Assembly: GCA_002478145.1 (NCBI GenBank)
Contig: DLMI01000032.1
Location: 1-19,201 of the forward strand
Length of the DNA stretch: 19,201 nucleotides
From: Acidobacteria bacterium UBA7540
GTDB taxonomy: Bacteria > Acidobacteriota > Terriglobia > UBA7540
Direction of reading: 5' to 3'
The notes under the pieces were generated by a model that saw only the letters and a list, made by a program, of their open reading frames with translations, was not told where the DNA came from and made no database searches. Positions within the stretch are counted from its first letter, which is position 1, and each line of letters starts with the position of its first letter. Below are positions 1-8,324 of the stretch, piece by piece. The position numbers and the translations under genes are program-made.

Positions 1-45
1 CTGCGCGGGGCACGGGACCAACAGAGGGCGGGAGCCGCGATTTCG

Positions 46-63
46 GCGGGGCTGAAGCCCCGC
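46..63. repeat. Palindromic intergenic hairpin (GGGGCT-GA-AGCCCC type)
   Basis: Perfect 8-bp inverted repeat gcggggct / agccccgc with a GA loop. It lies about 50 bp downstream of the stop codon of the minus-strand cellobiose phosphorylase gene. No T-run follows on either strand, so it is not a classical intrinsic terminator, though the hairpin could still end or stabilise the transcript. It resembles the short GC-rich palindromes found elsewhere in this window. The remaining bases of 1-111 hold no coding signal I can support. Confidence 0.5.
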
Positions 64-111
64 CCTTCCGGCAGCCCCCTAAGAGCGTCGAAACGTGGTG
101 AGAAATGCGGG

Positions 112-2556
112 CTAACTCAGCGTCGCCTGCACCAGGACTTCCCGCCGGGCGTCGCCCGGGAGAGGCACAATGTCGCCCTTAATGGGCACGCCGTCAACCC
201 TCAGCGCAACCTGGTTGCCCTCGCCCGCCCGCTCGACGACGATGTGGTAGGTCACGCCGCGGAAGATGCGGGTGGCCTTGAATCCGCGCCAACTCTTCGG
301 AATGACGGGTGAAATCTGGAGTCCGTCATAGGAGGTGCGAATGCCCAGAATCCATTGCGTGATGGCGTAATAGTTCCAAGCCGCGGTCCCGGTCAGCCAG
401 GAGTTCTTCGCCTCACCGTAGGTGGGCGCATCCCGCCCGGCGATCATCTGGGCGTAGACGTACGGCTCGCAACGATGCAGATCGCTGATCGGCTCTCGCG
501 CCGAGGGATTGATGCGCGAATAATAGTCGTGCGCGCGATCGCCGTTTCCCACTCGCGTCTCGGCAATCATCACCCAGGGATTGTTGTGGCAAAAGATGCC
601 GGCGTTCTCCTTATACCCGGGCGGATAAGACGAAATCTCACCCAGTTCGAGATAGTATTTCGAATAGGCGGGCTGCTGCAGAATGATGCCATGTTGGGTG
701 GCCAAGTATTTGTTAACCGAATCCATCGACTGGCCAGCCAGGCCATCGTCCAATCCCACGCCCGCCAGTACGCAGAAGCCTTGGGTTTCGATGAAGATCT
801 TTCCCTCGCGGCATTCCTTCGAACCAATCTTTCGGCCGAAGTCGTCGTAGGCGCGCAGGAACCACTCGCCGTCCCAACCGTGTTGCCGGATGGTTGCTTC
901 CATCTTCGCCACCTGGGCGAGATAATCTTTCGCTTCCTCGGCCAGACCCCGACGTTGCGCAATGTCCGCGAGTTCTCGGCCCGCCAGCACGAAAAGCCCC
1001 GCGATAAACACCGACTCGGCCACCTTGCCGTCCTTGTTGGTGGTCGTCTGGAATGACTGCCCGGGTGTATCGGAAAAGCAATTCAGATTCAGGCAATCAT
1101 TCCAGTCGGCACGGCCGATCAACGGCAGTCCATGCGGCCCGAGCCGGTCGAGGGTGTACTTGAAGCTCCGCTCTAGGTGCTCATACAGTGGTTGCTCTGA
1201 ACCTGGATGGTTATCGTAAGGGACGGGTTCGTCCAAAATGCTCCAGTCACCCGTCTCTTTCAAATAAGCCGCCACGCCCAGGATGAGCCAGTGCGGGTCG
1301 TCGTTGAAGTTCCCGCCGACATCGTTGTTGCCGCGCTTCGTGAGCGGCTGATACTGGTGATAGGCGCCGCCCGTGGGCAACTGCGTGGCGGCAAGATCCA
1401 GAATGCGTTCGCGCGCGCGCGCTGGGACCATGTGCACGAAGCCCAGCAAGTCCTGATTGGAATCGCGGAAGCCCAGGCCGCGTCCGATGCCGGACTCATA
1501 AAAAGAGGCGGAGCGCGACATGTTGAACGTCGCCATGCACTGGTACGCGTTCCAGATGTTGACCATGCGGTCGGTGTGTACGTCGGGGGTCTCCACCTGG
1601 CAAATCCCGAGCAGTCTAGCCCAGTACTGCCGCAGTTTTTCGAAAGCTCTGTTGACGTGGGTCGAGTCCAGATACTTGGCGATGACCGGCTTGACGGATT
1701 TCTTGTTGAGGGTTTGGGATTCAGGCGGATCGAACTTCTGGTTCTGTGGGTTCTCGTGGTAACCCAGCACGAAGATGATCTGCTGCGTTTCGCCAGGCTC
1801 GAGCTCGAGCTTCACGTGCTGCGCACCGATGGGAGCCCAGCCGTGAGCGACGGAGTTGGCTAACCGACCGCGCTCGACACCCACCGGCCTCTCCCAGCCC
1901 CGATAGGGTCCCACAAAGACTTCTCGCTGCGTGTCGAAGGTCTCAACTTTGCCCGAACAAGTGAAATACGCGAAGTGGTTGCGGCGCTCGCGATATTCCG
2001 TCTTGTGGTAGATGACTCCGTCCTCGACCTCCACTTGGCCGATGCTGAAATTGCGCTGGAAATTCGTGGCATCATCCTGCGCATCCCACAAGCAGAACTC
2101 GATGCTGGAGAAGACCGAGAGCGCAGCGCGCTTGGAACGCTGGTTGGTGATGGTGAGCTGCCAGATCTCGAGATTCTCGTCCAACGGCACGAAGTAGTTG
2201 GTGTGGGCCTCAATGCCGCGATAGCGAGAACCTATGATGGTGTAGCCCATGCCGTGCCGGCAGGTGTAATTCTCGAGATCGTGCCGCGTGGGCTGCCAGG
2301 AAGGAGACCAGAATTGGCCTGATTCGTCATCGCGCAGATAGATATAACGCCCCCCGAGATCGAAGGGCACATTGTTGTAGCGATAGCGCGTGATGCGCCG
2401 CAGCCGAGCATCGCGGTAGAACGAGTAGCCACCGGCCGTGTTCGATATAATCCCGAAATAAGCCTGGCATCCGAGGTAATTGATCCACGGCAATGGCGTA
2501 TCCGGCCGCGTAATTACGTATTCTTTATGCTCGTCATCGAAAAAACCGAACGTCAT
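112..2556 (-). CDS. Cellobiose phosphorylase (glycoside hydrolase family 94)
   Basis: Predicted cytoplasmic enzyme (814 aa, no signal peptide) that phosphorolyses cellobiose to alpha-Glc-1-P and glucose. The N-terminus [19 protein letters not shown] (residues 3-21), then [20 protein letters not shown] (42-61) and GGRYIYLRD (68-76), are classic for cellobiose phosphorylases. GFRDSNQD (362-369) is part of the active-site region. [15 protein letters not shown] (481-495) contains Asp487, the expected general acid, and is followed by PGQSFQTT. Family length is about 810-820 aa, so the gene is complete. The frame is open for 25 codons further upstream, but ATG at 2556 is chosen because the family starts there and AGGAG precedes it at about 8 nt. 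It is divergent from the GH9 gene. The cellobiose-type DCLNLNCFS signature makes a chitobiose or cellodextrin phosphorylase less likely. Confidence 0.95.
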   Translation of the reverse strand: MTFGFFDDEHKEYVITRPDTPLPWINYLGCQAYFGIISNTAGGYSFYRDARLRRITRYRYNNVPFDLGGRYIYLRDDESGQFWSPSWQPTRHDLENYTCRHGMGYTIIGSRYRGIEAHTNYFVPLDENLEIWQLTITNQRSKRAALSVFSSIEFCLWDAQDDATNFQRNFSIGQVEVEDGVIYHKTEYRERRNHFAYFTCSGKVETFDTQREVFVGPYRGWERPVGVERGRLANSVAHGWAPIGAQHVKLELEPGETQQIIFVLGYHENPQNQKFDPPESQTLNKKSVKPVIAKYLDSTHVNRAFEKLRQYWARLLGICQVETPDVHTDRMVNIWNAYQCMATFNMSRSASFYESGIGRGLGFRDSNQDLLGFVHMVPARARERILDLAATQLPTGGAYHQYQPLTKRGNNDVGGNFNDDPHWLILGVAAYLKETGDWSILDEPVPYDNHPGSEQPLYEHLERSFKYTLDRLGPHGLPLIGRADWNDCLNLNCFSDTPGQSFQTTTNKDGKVAESVFIAGLFVLAGRELADIAQRRGLAEEAKDYLAQVAKMEATIRQHGWDGEWFLRAYDDFGRKIGSKECREGKIFIETQGFCVLAGVGLDDGLAGQSMDSVNKYLATQHGIILQQPAYSKYYLELGEISSYPPGYKENAGIFCHNNPWVMIAETRVGNGDRAHDYYSRINPSAREPISDLHRCEPYVYAQMIAGRDAPTYGEAKNSWLTGTAAWNYYAITQWILGIRTSYDGLQISPVIPKSWRGFKATRIFRGVTYHIVVERAGEGNQVALRVDGVPIKGDIVPLPGDARREVLVQATLS

Positions 2557-2649
2557 ACGATTGCTCCTGGAGATGATTTGTCCACGGCCACTGACGCATC
2601 CGCGCAAGTCCTCGGCGGCTGGCCTGTGCAATAGCGCAGACCTTTTTGA

Positions 2650-2680
2650 CGAATGGCGGCGTAATTATACTCGAATGGCG
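2650..2680. promoter_or_regulatory. Operator-like direct repeat flanking the -10 box
   Basis: The 9-mer CGAATGGCG occurs at 2650-2658 and again at 2672-2680, start to start 22 bp, about two helical turns. The TATAAT box lies exactly between the copies, in the region shared by the divergent GH94 and GH9 genes. This geometry suits a dimeric regulator binding one DNA face. That is inference: no regulator gene is present in the window. Confidence 0.3.
2664..2669 (-). promoter_or_regulatory. Candidate -10 box for the cellobiose phosphorylase gene
   Basis: The minus strand reads TATAAT here, a perfect sigma70 -10 hexamer, about 108 bp upstream of the ATG at 2556. No good -35 hexamer lies at 16-18 bp spacing, so an activator or an extended site may be needed. 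A 9-bp direct repeat flanks the box (see the separate entry). The rest of the divergent region 2557-2853 shows no convincing plus-strand promoter for the GH9 gene. TTGACG at 2646-2651 with TATACT at 2666-2671 has only a 14-bp spacer. Confidence 0.4.
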
Positions 2681-2853
2681 CGTGAAAACAGGAGCATTCG
2701 CGTTCCCCGCGATATCGGTAAGTTTGTCTCCGCCGTTCCGGTGTAAGGATCGCGATTGCAACACCCCCCAAAAAGTGCGACACTCATCGGCTCGATCTTT
2801 CTGAGTCGAGACGAAGCGACATCGCAGTCATACTCACTTCTTTGGGTGGTTCG

Positions 2854-4593
2854 ATGGTTCAGTCGCCCTGCCGTGAAATCCTGTTGGAGCTGGTCATCTC
2901 CTTCCCTCTCATCTTCCTCTCAGTGGCGGTTGCGAGCGGCGGCGAAACGCCCAGCCTGAACATCAAAGTGGACCAGGTGGGTTATCCGATCAGCGCCCGG
3001 AAGATTGCTGTAGTCAGCGCTCCAGCGCAGACCTTCGTGGTAAAGCGCGCCAGCGATAACGCCACGGTTTTTCAGGGGAAATTGAGTGCCAGCGCCAGGG
3101 ACGCCAACTCCGGCGACACGGTTGAGGCCGCGGAGTTTTCCAGCCTTCAGCAACCCGGCACCTATTATCTCGACGTCCCCGGCGTGGGACGCAGTTGGAC
3201 GTTTTCCATTGGGCCGGATGTATTTTCCCGTACGTTTTATCTCGCGACGCGAGCGTTTTACGGACAGCGCTGCGGGACCGCGGTGGACCTTGGCCCTGAG
3301 TTTCCGGGATACACCCACCCGGCGTGCCACCTCAAGGGAAGTTTCGATAAGTCTTCCGGCAAAGCGGGCCCGCGCGACAACGTCGGCGGCTGGCATGACG
3401 CCGGAGACTACGGCCGCTACATCGTAAACTCCGGAATTTCGACGGGAACGCTGCTGTGGGCCTGGGAGATCTTTGGGCGGAAGCTGGCCAGCATCAAGCT
3501 GAACATCCCCGAAACCGGAAACGGTACGCCGGATCTCCTGAATGAGGTCCGCTGGAATCTGGAGTGGATGCTCCAGATGCAGGATGACGATGGAGGCGTC
3601 TGGCACAAACAAACGAGCGCCCGGTTTCCCGGCTTCGTAATGCCGGAACAAGATCATCTTGTGAGTCTCGTGATCGGCACCGGCAGCGCGCCGTACAAGA
3701 GTACGTGCGCGACCGCCGATCTGGCTGCAGTCGCGGCGATTGCTGCCCGCGTTTATGAGCCGTTCGACAAGAGTTTTGCCGCGAAAAACCTGCGGGCCGC
3801 CCGGCAAGCCTGGGCCTGGACCGAGCGTTATCCGAACGTGACGTTCAGGAATCCGCCGGGGATTTCGTCCGGCGAGTACGCCGACGCGAATTGCGGAGAT
3901 GAGCGGTTGTGGGCCGCGGCTGAGCTGTGGCGAACTTCAGGTGACCCTATCTACAACCGATATTTCCTCGACAACTATGCGAAGTACCTGCCGGATCTTC
4001 GTGCTCCCGAGGTTGAGTCCTGGAGGGTCGTGGCGCCGATGGGTTTGTGGGCCTATGCGCTGGCCACTCGCAGAGGAGCGGACGCGCGCGTGGCTGCCGG
4101 CATTCGGCAGGGGGCGCTCGCCGCGGCCCGCGAGATTGTGAGCCGCACGCGCGGCAACCCGTACCGCATCAGCATGGTCGCAAAAGACTACGTGTGGGGT
4201 TCGAACGGCCAAGCCGCCAACTACGGTGTGCAGTTGCTGGTCACGAATGTTCTTTCGCCAAACCCGGCCTTCGTGGAAACCGCCCTGGAGAATCTCCATT
4301 ACCTTCTCGGGCGCAATACCTTCTCACTCTCTTGGGTGACGCAGGTGGGCGCGAACCCGTACCGTCATCCGCATCATCGGCCCAGTGGCGCCGACAAGAA
4401 TCCTGAGCCTTGGCCGGGGCTGCTCTCCGGCGGTCCCAACGCCGCCAGGCAGGACGCTGTCCTCCAAGCGCTGCCTCCCAATTTGCCGCCCGCTAAGATC
4501 TACAGTGACGATCAAGGCTCCTACGCAAGCAATGAGATTTGTATCAACTGGCAGGCTACGCTGGTCTTCCTTCTCGCCGGAGTGCTGGAATGA
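2854..4593 (+). CDS. Secreted GH9 endoglucanase (cellulase) with N-terminal Ig-like domain
   Basis: Predicted exported beta-1,4-glucanase of 579 aa. Residues 1-31 form a signal peptide (charged start, core ISFPLIFLSVAVAS, cleavage near ASGGE). Residues 35-118 look like the CelD_N immunoglobulin-like domain, with VDQVGYPISARKIAVV and PGTYYLDVPGVG. The (alpha/alpha)6 GH9 catalytic domain spans about 122-575. NVGGWHDAGDYGRYI (176-190) carries the catalytic base/nucleophile-water Asp pair D182/D185. The His-rich substrate loop is PYRHPHHRPSGAD (502-514), and NEICINWQA (560-568) supplies the catalytic acid E561. No CBM or dockerin is visible. An in-frame TTG lies four codons upstream. ATG at 2854 is preferred because it begins a standard signal peptide, although the Shine-Dalgarno (GGGTGG) is weak. 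It is the first gene of the plus-strand series, 112 bp before the symporter. Confidence 0.93.
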   Translation: MVQSPCREILLELVISFPLIFLSVAVASGGETPSLNIKVDQVGYPISARKIAVVSAPAQTFVVKRASDNATVFQGKLSASARDANSGDTVEAAEFSSLQQPGTYYLDVPGVGRSWTFSIGPDVFSRTFYLATRAFYGQRCGTAVDLGPEFPGYTHPACHLKGSFDKSSGKAGPRDNVGGWHDAGDYGRYIVNSGISTGTLLWAWEIFGRKLASIKLNIPETGNGTPDLLNEVRWNLEWMLQMQDDDGGVWHKQTSARFPGFVMPEQDHLVSLVIGTGSAPYKSTCATADLAAVAAIAARVYEPFDKSFAAKNLRAARQAWAWTERYPNVTFRNPPGISSGEYADANCGDERLWAAAELWRTSGDPIYNRYFLDNYAKYLPDLRAPEVESWRVVAPMGLWAYALATRRGADARVAAGIRQGALAAAREIVSRTRGNPYRISMVAKDYVWGSNGQAANYGVQLLVTNVLSPNPAFVETALENLHYLLGRNTFSLSWVTQVGANPYRHPHHRPSGADKNPEPWPGLLSGGPNAARQDAVLQALPPNLPPAKIYSDDQGSYASNEICINWQATLVFLLAGVLE

Positions 4594-4705
4594 ATCGTGC
4601 AGCGGCGATTCCGGCCGGATGGAGACGCGGCGAGACTGTGTCACCCCGGCGCGAGCGGCTCGAGACAACGCCGCGCCTGGCGGCCTGCGGGACTTGAGGT
4701 GACGA

Positions 4706-6598
4706 ATGCATCTTCATTTTATTGACATCGCTATCATCGTGGCTTATCTGGTCACGTCGGTGTCGGTGGGCTATTGGGTCTCTCACCGGGCTTCCCGGGA
4801 CATCAGGGCTTACTTTCTCGGTGGCAACGTGATGCCCTGGTACGTGCTGGGCATTTCGAACGCCTCGGGCATGTTCGATATCAGCGGCACCATGCTGCTG
4901 GTCTACTGGATGTTCATCTACGGCCTGAAGAGCGTCTGGATCCCGTGGCTCTGGCCGACCTTCAACCAGGTTTTCCTGATGGTCTACCTGTCGGCGTGGT
5001 TGCGTCGTTCCAATGTGATGACCGGCGCGGAGTGGATCAAGACGCGGTTCGGTACGGGCCGTGGCGCCCAGCTCGCTCACCTGATCGTGGTGGTTTACGC
5101 CTTCGTCAGCATCATTGGCTTCTTCAGTTACGGGTTCAAAGGGATCGGGAAGTTTGCGGCGACGTTCCTGCCTTGGCACCTTTCTCCCAATCAATACGCT
5201 ACCATTTTGATCGCGATCACCGCCATCTACGTGATCAAGGGCGGTATGTTCAGCGTTGTGATCACGGAGGTCATCCAGTTCTGCATTCTGTCGATTGCCT
5301 CGTTTGCCGTCGGCATCATTGCCATGGCGAAAGTTGCGCCCGGCACGCTTCAGCATTTTGTCCCCGCCGGCTGGGACCAGCTCTTCTTCGGCTGGAAGCT
5401 GAACCTCGATTGGTCCGCGCTCATCACCTCTGCGAACGCGAAGATCGCGGAAGACGGCTACGGAATCTTTGGGTTTTTCGTCATGATGTTGTTGTTCAAG
5501 GGAGTGCTGATCAGCATGGCCGGCCCGGCGCCGAATTACGACATGCAGCGGGTCCTCTCGTCGAAGAATCCCCGCGAAGCATGCATGATGAGCAGTTGGG
5601 TGAACGTCGTGCTGACCTTTCCGCGCTACTTCCTGATCACCGGCTTGACCGTCCTGGCCCTGGTTTTCTTCAGCGATCAGATTCGGGCCATGGGAACGAA
5701 CATGGATTTCGAGCTGGTGCTTCCCTACGCGCTGGGCCGGTTTGTTCCGGCAGGCCTGCTCGGGTTCCTGATCGCCGGATTGCTGGCGGCCTTCATGTCC
5801 AACTTCGCGGCCACGGTGAACGCCGCGCCGCCCTACTTTGTGAACGACATCTACAAGCGCTTCATCAACCCCAATGCCAGCCCCAGGACCTACGTCCGCT
5901 TGAGCTATCTGAGTTCTTTCGCCGTCGTGCTGGTGGGCGCGGCCATCGGCTGGTACGTCGCGTCCGTGAACTCCGTGGTTCTTTGGATTGTCTCCGGACT
6001 CTGGGGCGGCTACACCGCTTCCAACGTTTTGAAATGGTATTGGTGGCGGTTTAACGGCTACGGGTATTTCTGGGGAATGGTCACCGGCATTGCAGGCTCG
6101 TTGATCCTGCCGGCGCTTCTCCCCCAGGTTCCCCTGGTGCAGGGACTTCTACAGGCGCATGGGGTGAACTTGGATGTAGCGCTGGTGTTCCCGCTCGTCC
6201 TTGCGATCTCCCTGGTGGGATGTCTGGCGGGTACTCTGCTGACCAAGCCGGGAGACGAAGAAGTTTTGAAAGACTTCTATCGCCGGGTGCGGCCCTGGGG
6301 CTTCTGGGAACCCATTCTCGCCAAGGTTCGCGCTGAAGATCCCGCCTTCGAGCGCAACAAGGACTTCTGGCGCGACATGTTCAACGTGGTGGTCGGCATT
6401 ACTTGGCAGGTTAGCTTGGTGGCTCTGCCCATCTACATCGTGATCCAGAAGTTCCGCAACGCCGTGATCACGGCAGCGATCGTCGCCGTGACCTCCATCG
6501 TGCTGAAGTTCACTTGGTACAACCACCTGAAGGCTGGCGAAGCGATCGACCAGGCGATTGCCCGGAGCGAGGCGGCGGAGTCTATGCCGACAGCCTGA
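4706..6598 (+). CDS. SSS-family sodium:solute symporter, putative sugar or disaccharide importer
   Basis: Integral inner-membrane transporter of 630 aa with about 13-15 hydrophobic segments, from IDIAIIVAYLVTSVSVGYWV near the N-terminus. SSS landmarks are the TM1 region with YFLGGNVMPWYVLGISNASG (36-55), TGAEWIKTRFG (106-116), IYVIKGGMFSVVITEVIQF (174-192), and the TM8/9 stretch MSNFAATVN...FVNDIYKRF (364-386). GAGGTG lies about 5 nt before the ATG. The C-terminus is longer than in short SSS proteins: a soluble segment LKDFYRRVRPWGFWEPILAK (521-540) is followed by two more hydrophobic helices (about 558-604). Substrate cannot be read from sequence. The position between a cellulase and two disaccharide-processing enzymes suggests cellobiose/mannobiose or their monosaccharides (inference). 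Confidence 0.9.
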   Translation: MHLHFIDIAIIVAYLVTSVSVGYWVSHRASRDIRAYFLGGNVMPWYVLGISNASGMFDISGTMLLVYWMFIYGLKSVWIPWLWPTFNQVFLMVYLSAWLRRSNVMTGAEWIKTRFGTGRGAQLAHLIVVVYAFVSIIGFFSYGFKGIGKFAATFLPWHLSPNQYATILIAITAIYVIKGGMFSVVITEVIQFCILSIASFAVGIIAMAKVAPGTLQHFVPAGWDQLFFGWKLNLDWSALITSANAKIAEDGYGIFGFFVMMLLFKGVLISMAGPAPNYDMQRVLSSKNPREACMMSSWVNVVLTFPRYFLITGLTVLALVFFSDQIRAMGTNMDFELVLPYALGRFVPAGLLGFLIAGLLAAFMSNFAATVNAAPPYFVNDIYKRFINPNASPRTYVRLSYLSSFAVVLVGAAIGWYVASVNSVVLWIVSGLWGGYTASNVLKWYWWRFNGYGYFWGMVTGIAGSLILPALLPQVPLVQGLLQAHGVNLDVALVFPLVLAISLVGCLAGTLLTKPGDEEVLKDFYRRVRPWGFWEPILAKVRAEDPAFERNKDFWRDMFNVVVGITWQVSLVALPIYIVIQKFRNAVITAAIVAVTSIVLKFTWYNHLKAGEAIDQAIARSEAAESMPTA

Positions 6599-6684
6599 TC
6601 CGGCCGCAAAGACGGTACAGCTTGGGTGCGCGATGTAGAAGTGGATGGCAGGTTTGCTGAGATTTTCTGGCCTATCGCGACTTG

Positions 6685-6933
6685 CCCTCTCCCCCTTGGG
6701 GGAGAGGGTGGACCGCCGCCGGCGTTCTCTTCAGCCGGGGCGGGCCGGGTGAGGGCGCGGTGGGCCTGCGCCCATCCGTTCGCAGTTCACATCGCGCCGC
6801 TGAAAGCGTTGGGCAACGACCACGCGACGTCCAGCACCTGCTCGAGAAACCTGGGGACAGCGCTACGTTGTTTGTGGTTTGAGGGCATTGACCCCCTCAC
6901 CCCCCGGCCCCTCTCCCCCAAGGGGGAGAGGGG
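6685..6933. repeat. Head-to-head pair of CTCTCCCCC/GGGGGAGAG hairpins
   Basis: Hairpin A at 6685-6708 has 11-bp arms ccctctccccc / gggggagaggg and a TT loop. Hairpin B at 6908-6933 has 12-bp arms cccctctccccc / gggggagagggg and an AA loop. B is the inverse of A, about 200 bp apart, with GGGTGAGGG-type sequence on the inner flanks of both (6749-6756 and the complement near 6892-6903). Arrangement and composition match dispersed intergenic repeats of bacterial genomes rather than anything locus-specific. Confidence 0.65.
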
Positions 6934-6952
6934 AGAATGTAGAAACTCGCGT

Positions 6953-6990
6953 CCCAGGGCTGGCGCCCTGGGCTATCCCGCCTTGCGGGA
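6953..6990. repeat. Tandem double hairpin (CCCAGGGC / TCCCGC)
   Basis: Two consecutive perfect stems: cccagggc (6953-6960) with gccctggg (6965-6972), loop TGGC; then tcccgc (6976-6981) with gcggga (6985-6990), loop CTT. No T-tract follows. It looks like a dispersed intergenic repeat unit and lies about 80 bp upstream of the epimerase start. Confidence 0.6.
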
Positions 6991-7068
6991 CCCCTGCCGG
7001 GGCTGTGGAACGGCCACCCGAAAGGGGAGGACTTTGTCAGCTAACTTCCGCCTCAGGACACTAATTGT

Positions 7069-8295
7069 ATGCGGAGTAATGCCTTGCAGGATCTGCGACA
7101 GCGCGTTGAGACTGAACTGCGGTCGAACATCCTGCCGTTCTGGCTGAAGCACGCGATTGACGAGCAATATGGCGGCTTCCGGGGGCAGATCGCCAACGAC
7201 CTCACGATTGATCCCTTCGCGCACAAAGGGCTCATCTTGAATGCACGCATCCTGTGGACCTTCTCCAAGGCTTTCAGCGTGTACGGCGAAGAGGACTACC
7301 TACGAACGGCGCGCCGAGCCTACGACTACATCACCCGGTATTTTTGGGACGCCGCGTTCAACGGCGTCTTCTGGCTGGTGGATTATCTCGGCCGCCCTGT
7401 GGAATCCAAAAAGCGCATCTATGGCCAGGCGTTTGCCGTCTACTCGCTGGCTGAATACCACCGCGCGACCGGCGATCAGGACGCACTCACTAAAGCGATC
7501 CAGCTCTATGAGGCTATTGAGTCCGCGAGCTATGATGCGCTCCACCGGGGTTATTTCGAAACGTACGAGCGCGATTGGACACTGGCTCGCGAGCAGCGCC
7601 TGAGCAAGGTCGACATGGACGAGAAGAAGTCCATGAACACCCACCTCCACCTTCTCGAGGCCTACGCCAACCTCCTGCGCTGCCGGGACAACCCTGCATT
7701 GCGCAGTCGCCTCAAGGAACTCATCCAGGTTTTCCTCGAGCACATCATCGACCGCGAGACCCATCACTTCCGAATGTTCTTTGACGAAGAGTGGCATTCC
7801 AAATCCGATCACATCTCCTTTGGTCATGACATCGAAGGAACTTGGCTCCTGTGCGAGGCGGCGGAGATTCTTAGCGACGACTCGATCCTGAAAGTTGTCC
7901 AGCACGAAGCCGTCCAGATGGCCCAAGCCGTGCTCGACCAGGCGGTCGATCCCGATGGCGGTCTGCTATATGAGGCCGATTCGAGCGGGATCATCAACAC
8001 CGACAAGGAGTGGTGGCCCCAGGCGGAAGCCGTGGTGGGATTCCTGAACGCCTATCAGCTCTCGGGTCGGGAGCACTTCTACGTGGCCGCTTGCAGGAGC
8101 TGGGACTTCATCGAGAAATACATCGTCGATCGCCAGCATGGCGAGTGGTTTTGGAAGGTCTCGCGAGAGGGCATACCCAGCCACGACAAATTCAAAGTTG
8201 ATCAATGGAAATGCCCGTACCATAACAGCCGGACGTGCTTCGAAGTCATGGCCCGACTGGACAATATCGGCCACCTCAGCGGCTCACCGGCGTAG
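7069..8295 (+). CDS. Cellobiose 2-epimerase (AGE/CE family)
   Basis: Cytoplasmic 408-aa enzyme expected to epimerise the reducing-end glucose of beta-1,4 disaccharides at C2 (cellobiose to Glc-Man, and mannobiose to Man-Glc). The (alpha/alpha)6 barrel is complete. Expected catalytic and substrate residues are present: R60 in LILNARILW, H192/H194 in MNTHLHLLEAYANL, H253 in FGHDIEGTWLL and H385 in KCPYHNSRTCFE. These line up with the Arg66, His200, His259 and His390 described for the Rhodothermus enzyme. The long GHDIEGTWLL and KCPYHNSR motifs favour cellobiose 2-epimerase over N-acetylglucosamine 2-epimerase. AGGA lies about 10 nt before the ATG. The gene is followed after only 29 bp by the mannosylglucose phosphorylase, the known partner enzyme in bacterial mannan catabolism, so the two are almost certainly co-transcribed. 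Confidence 0.93.
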   Translation: MRSNALQDLRQRVETELRSNILPFWLKHAIDEQYGGFRGQIANDLTIDPFAHKGLILNARILWTFSKAFSVYGEEDYLRTARRAYDYITRYFWDAAFNGVFWLVDYLGRPVESKKRIYGQAFAVYSLAEYHRATGDQDALTKAIQLYEAIESASYDALHRGYFETYERDWTLAREQRLSKVDMDEKKSMNTHLHLLEAYANLLRCRDNPALRSRLKELIQVFLEHIIDRETHHFRMFFDEEWHSKSDHISFGHDIEGTWLLCEAAEILSDDSILKVVQHEAVQMAQAVLDQAVDPDGGLLYEADSSGIINTDKEWWPQAEAVVGFLNAYQLSGREHFYVAACRSWDFIEKYIVDRQHGEWFWKVSREGIPSHDKFKVDQWKCPYHNSRTCFEVMARLDNIGHLSGSPA

Positions 8296-8324
8296 ACCGA
8301 CATTCAGGCAATCGGAGAATAGAC

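Larger units (their letters stand above)
6599..7068. other. 470-bp non-coding, repeat-rich gap inside the locus
   Basis: No supportable gene lies here. The open frames crossing it are made of palindromes and low-complexity GC-rich sequence and have no recognisable protein motif. It holds an inverted pair of CTCTCCCCC hairpins (6685-6708 and 6908-6933) and a double hairpin at 6953-6990, listed separately. No convincing promoter was found just upstream of the epimerase gene, so transcription may read through from the symporter or start at a weak site. Confidence 0.7.

Noticed and set aside
355..1056. 233-codon plus-strand open frame
   Set aside because: Lies antisense inside the well-supported cellobiose phosphorylase gene and shows no domain motif; a by-product of high GC content.
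2791..2810. CTCGA...TCGAG inverted repeat as an operator upstream of GH9
   Set aside because: Only 5-bp arms around a 10-bp spacer, which is easily met by chance in GC-rich DNA.
2920..3807. 295-codon minus-strand open frame
   Set aside because: Fully antisense to the GH9 gene, which has a signal peptide and catalytic motifs; the antisense product has no recognisable features.
4556..5356. 266-codon minus-strand open frame
   Set aside because: Antisense to the symporter and the GH9-symporter gap; composition (His, Asp, Arg runs) is that of an antisense shadow of a membrane protein.
4774..6054. 426-codon plus-strand open frame
   Set aside because: Alternate frame of the symporter gene, rich in Arg/His/Gly/Pro with no hydrophobic pattern or motif.
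6685..6990. Short repeats considered as a CRISPR array
   Set aside because: Copies are inverted rather than direct, only two in number, unequal in spacing, and no cas gene is present.
6626..7147. 173-codon open frame in the repeat-rich gap
   Set aside because: Composed of palindromic repeats and overlaps the true start of the epimerase gene; no motif or ribosome binding site.
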